Source of the DNA: an uncultured Halomonas sp.
GTDB taxonomy: Bacteria > Pseudomonadota > Gammaproteobacteria > Pseudomonadales > Halomonadaceae
DNA length: 64,000 bases
Direction of reading: 5' to 3'
Assembly: GCF_947500835.1 (NCBI RefSeq)
Contig: NZ_CANMTQ010000014.1
Location: forward strand, 1-64,000
Shown: positions 61,171 through 64,000 of the stretch, piece after piece
Layout: each line of letters starts with the position of its first letter
Numbering within the stretch: position 1 is the stretch's first letter
Program-made: the position numbers and the translations under genes
The notes under the pieces: model-generated
The model's input: only the letters and a program-made list of their open reading frames with translations
Database searches by the model: none
Told to the model about the DNA's origin: nothing

Positions 61171-63057
61171 ATGCCGGATAGCACTCTCAAAGCCACCACT
61201 CCGCCCACGCTGCGGCCCTATCAGCAACAGGCCGTAACGCGGGTGATCGAGCATTTTCGCGAGACCGATGACCCGGCGGTGGTGGTGTTGCCCACCGGCA
61301 GCGGTAAATCCCTGGTGATCGCGGAGCTTGCACGATTGGCGCGAGGCCGGGTGCTGGTATTGGCCCACGTGCGCGAACTGGTGGAGCAGAATCACGCCAA
61401 GTATCAGGCCTACGGCCTTGACGCAGACATCTTCAGCGCGGGGCTCAAGCGCAAGGAGGCGAGTCGGCAGGTGGTATTTGGCTCCGTGCAGTCCGTGGTG
61501 CGCAATCTGGATAGCTTCAACGACGGCGGCTTCACCCTGCTGGTGATCGACGAGTGCCATCGGGTTTCGCCGGACAAGGATGCCAGCTATCGTCAGGTCA
61601 TCGACCATCTACGCCAGGCCAATCCGCGTCTCAAGATTCTCGGCCTGACCGCCACGCCCTATCGCCTGGGTCAGGGGTTCATCTATCACCGCCATTATCA
61701 CGGCATGGTACGCGGCGAAGCGGACTGCTTCTTCCAGGACTGCGTGTTTGAACAGCCCCTGCGGCTGATGGTGAAACAGGGCTATCTGGCAGCACCGACC
61801 CGGGTGGATGCAGCGGTCGAGCGTTATGACTTTTCCCAGCTTGCCCCCAATCTGCGCGGCCTGTTCGCCGAGGAAGAACTCAATCGGGTGGTGCGGGGCA
61901 ATCGAGCCACACCCACCATCATCGAGGAAATCGTCGCGCGCGCCCGGGATCGCCGCGGGGTGATGCTGTTCGCCGCTACCGTGGATCATGCGGAGGAGAT
62001 TCTTGGCTATCTGCCTGCGGATGAGGCGGCGCTCATCACCGGTGCGACGCCCTCGAAAGAGCGTCAACGGCTGATCGAGGCGTTCAAGGCCGAGCGCTTG
62101 AAGTATCTGGTCAATGTCGCGGTGCTGACCACCGGTTTCGATGCGCCCCATGTGGATCTGATCGCCATCCTGCGACCCACGGAATCCGTGGGGCTCTATC
62201 AGCAGATCGTCGGTCGCGGCCTGCGCCTGGCGCCAGGCAAGAATGATTGTCTGATTCTCGATTACGCCGGCAACCCCTGGGATCTCTACGCCCCGGAGAT
62301 TGGTGCGCCCAAGCCGGACAGCGACTGCGAACCGGTGCAGGTGGAATGCCCGGCCTGTGGCCATGCCAACCTGTTCTGGGGCAAGCGAGATGGCGATATC
62401 GTCATCGAGCATCATGGCCGGCGCTGCCAAGGGCTTGTGCTTTCTAATCGCGCCCACCTTCTTGACAGCGTCCGAACACGCGCTAAAAGCGAAAACGATA
62501 GGCAGCGTGGCGCGGGTTTGGGCGCCTGTGAAGAGCCAGACGCGGCTTTGGGCGCCTATAAAAAGCACCAGTGTAATTTCCGCTTTCGCTTCAAGACCTG
62601 CGAAGCCTGCGGTGCCGAGAACGACATCGCCGCGCGGCGATGTCACGGCTGTGGCGAGCGGTTGGTGGACCCGGACGACAAACTAAAAGATGCACTACGT
62701 CTGAAGGACGCTCGGGTGCTGCGAGTCAGCGGCATGCAGCTCGCCGCGACCGTGAATGGTCGCGGCCTGCCTCGACTCAAGGTGACTTATCATGACGAGG
62801 ATGGCGCCACTTTGGATGAATGGTACGCCCTGGAAACAGCGGCCCAGCGGGCCGCTTTCGCGGCGGCCTTTCTCCGCCATCATTTGCGGGCGCCGGGAGC
62901 AAATTGGCGGCCCACGTCGCCGGAAGCAGTCATCGCGGAAGAGTGGCGTCTCAAGGCGCCGGATTTCGTCATTGGCCGCCGGGTAGGGCGCCATTGGCAG
63001 GTGCGTGAAAAACTCTTCGATTATGTCGGGCGTTATCGCAAGGGAAACGCCGAATAA
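61171..63057 (+). CDS. radD: RadD-like DEAD/DEAH helicase
   Basis: The 628-residue SF2 helicase has Walker A PTGSGKS (41-47), DECH (127-130), TATPYR near 161 and the motif VI region [13 protein letters not shown] near 345, then a zinc domain: C393, C396, C419, C468 and C477, C480, C491, C494, as in E. coli RadD (586 residues). RadD acts with RecA in double-strand-break repair. Residues 422-467 are longer than in E. coli by about 30, between the third and fourth cysteine, and contain a 10-codon imperfect tandem repeat. AAGGAG lies 5 nt before the ATG. Confidence 0.9.
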   Translation: MPDSTLKATTPPTLRPYQQQAVTRVIEHFRETDDPAVVVLPTGSGKSLVIAELARLARGRVLVLAHVRELVEQNHAKYQAYGLDADIFSAGLKRKEASRQVVFGSVQSVVRNLDSFNDGGFTLLVIDECHRVSPDKDASYRQVIDHLRQANPRLKILGLTATPYRLGQGFIYHRHYHGMVRGEADCFFQDCVFEQPLRLMVKQGYLAAPTRVDAAVERYDFSQLAPNLRGLFAEEELNRVVRGNRATPTIIEEIVARARDRRGVMLFAATVDHAEEILGYLPADEAALITGATPSKERQRLIEAFKAERLKYLVNVAVLTTGFDAPHVDLIAILRPTESVGLYQQIVGRGLRLAPGKNDCLILDYAGNPWDLYAPEIGAPKPDSDCEPVQVECPACGHANLFWGKRDGDIVIEHHGRRCQGLVLSNRAHLLDSVRTRAKSENDRQRGAGLGACEEPDAALGAYKKHQCNFRFRFKTCEACGAENDIAARRCHGCGERLVDPDDKLKDALRLKDARVLRVSGMQLAATVNGRGLPRLKVTYHDEDGATLDEWYALETAAQRAAFAAAFLRHHLRAPGANWRPTSPEAVIAEEWRLKAPDFVIGRRVGRHWQVREKLFDYVGRYRKGNAE

Positions 63058-63187
63058 ATATCCGTGCGCTTCGCAAGGCTTAGGTCACTAGGGAAGAAGT
63101 ATGAATGCATGGCAATTCGGCGTTCTGCCCAACGTCTAGTTTCGTTACACTCTGCAGGCGCGAAATCTGCCAGGAGTGTGTGCAAGC

Positions 63188-64000
63188 GTGAGTGACATGT
63201 CGGATATCGTCGAATCGCCGGATCAGGCCGCCGTTCAGGAAACGGCGGCGGTCTTGGCGCGCTTGCACGATCAACCGATCACCGAAATGCCCCAGGATCT
63301 CTACATTCCCCCGGAGGCGCTGCGGGTTTTCCTCGAGACCTTCGAGGGGCCGCTGGACTTGCTGCTTTATCTGATTCGCCGCCAGAACCTGGATATTCTG
63401 TCCATCAATGTGGCCGTCATCACTCATCAGTACATCGAGTACGTCGAGCTGATGAAGGCAATGGAGATCGAACTGGCCGGCGAGTACCTGCTGATGGCGG
63501 CGATGCTCGCCGAGATCAAGTCGCGCACGCTGCTGCCGCGACCGCCCAAGCAGGATGAAGAAGGCGACGAAGAAGACCCACGCGCCGAACTGATTCGCCG
63601 CTTGCAGGAGTACGAGCGCTTGAAGCTCGCCGCGGAAGGATTGGATGAGCTGCCGCGACTGGGCCGGGACTGGTTCGGTGCCAGTGCGGGACTGCCCCCG
63701 CTGGAAACTCGGGTAGTGCATCCGGAGGTCGAACTCGACGAGCTTCTGGGCGCCCTGTCGGGTATTCTGCGCCGCGCGGAGCTCAATCAGTCCCACAACA
63801 TCAGCCGCGAGGTGCTTTCGACCCGGGATCGCATGCTGGCCATCATGGAGCGTCTCAATCACGAACACTTCACGACCTTCGAGTCGTTGTTCAACCTTGA
63901 GGAGGGGCGCGCCGGAGTGATCGTGACCTTCATGGCAATTCTGGAACTGGCCAAGGAGATGATGATCGAGATCGTGCAGAATGCGCCGCTATCGTCGATC
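63188..64000 (+). CDS. scpA: Segregation and condensation protein A (5' part)
   Basis: The open frame of 271 codons runs off the window without a stop. The kleisin start is clear: FLETFEGPLDLLLYLIRRQNLDI near residue 50, then EYVELMKAMEIELAGEYLLMAAMLAEIKSRTLLP, which binds the SMC neck. ScpA bridges SMC and ScpB for chromosome condensation. The GTG at 63188 has AGGAG 11 nt upstream; an ATG at 63197 is an alternative. An N-terminal extension of about 45 residues precedes the conserved core. Confidence 0.92.
   Translation, partial: MSDMSDIVESPDQAAVQETAAVLARLHDQPITEMPQDLYIPPEALRVFLETFEGPLDLLLYLIRRQNLDILSINVAVITHQYIEYVELMKAMEIELAGEYLLMAAMLAEIKSRTLLPRPPKQDEEGDEEDPRAELIRRLQEYERLKLAAEGLDELPRLGRDWFGASAGLPPLETRVVHPEVELDELLGALSGILRRAELNQSHNISREVLSTRDRMLAIMERLNHEHFTTFESLFNLEEGRAGVIVTFMAILELAKEMMIEIVQNAPLSSI

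Overview
The window looks like a chromosomal segment of a moderately halophilic gammaproteobacterium, most likely Halomonadaceae (Halomonas or a close relative). This is inferred from gene content and protein style: a full E. coli-type cellulose cluster, PurL, TadA, TesB, MltF and RadD of gammaproteobacterial type, two MscS-type channels, a GC-rich coding bias and acidic proteins. No rRNA, tRNA, CRISPR array, prophage or transposase was found. The only mobile-looking DNA is three short non-coding repeats.

Layout. 0-7 kb: an orphan AT-rich ORF, a PQQ-type sugar (sorbosone) dehydrogenase coupled to a DUF2231 membrane protein, an MscS channel, and an orphan FdhF/YdeP-type molybdopterin oxidoreductase. 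7-9 kb: a divergent LysR/PhzF pair. 9.2-12 kb: an apparent SOS-controlled two-gene DNA repair unit, a radical SAM protein followed by a DUF4130-UdgX fusion, with a LexA box touching the start codon. 12.2-13.1 kb: a toxin-antitoxin pair whose antitoxin carries a premature stop, then a 271-bp element with perfect terminal inverted repeats. 13.2-17.5 kb: divergent katG and yghU with a possible OxyR half-site between them, then a DUF429-like gene. 17.5-26.9 kb: an anaerobic C4-dicarboxylate block: DAACS symporter (preceded by a translationally coupled 22-codon leader ORF), DASS antiporter, an aspartase fused to a cyclic-nucleotide-binding domain, a single FNR/Anr box, frdABCD and a UbiA-family prenyltransferase. 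27-36.8 kb: catalase, GNAT, POT peptide transporter plus prolyl-aminopeptidase-like enzyme, a lipoprotein paralogue of the sugar dehydrogenase, a ParDE pair behind a 31-bp palindrome, and a DUF6151/creatininase/MscS run. 36.9-46.9 kb: YebC family, a periplasmic M20 dipeptidase, tesB, tadA, mltF, purL and a small zinc ribbon. 47-61 kb: bcsRQABZC on the minus strand and bcsEFG on the plus strand around an AT-rich divergent promoter region. 61-64 kb: radD with an internal insertion, and the 5' part of scpA, which runs off the window.

How it works together. The 17.5-26.9 kb block reads as one pathway: take up aspartate or dicarboxylates, convert aspartate to fumarate with AspA, reduce fumarate with FrdABCD and exchange succinate outward, switched on by an Fnr/Anr-type regulator; the adjacent prenyltransferase may supply the low-potential quinone this needs. 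KatG, YghU and the clade-3 catalase give peroxide/disulfide defence. The bcs genes encode the inner-membrane synthase, the periplasmic hydrolase, the outer-membrane exporter, c-di-GMP sensing (BcsA PilZ, BcsE) and phosphoethanolamine decoration (BcsG).

Best candidates for something under-described: the LexA-boxed UdgX/radical-SAM unit, the cNMP-aspartase fusion beside an FNR box, two families of non-coding repeats with terminal inverted repeats, and the leader ORF in front of the DAACS gene. All family assignments come from reading the sequence; no database search was run.
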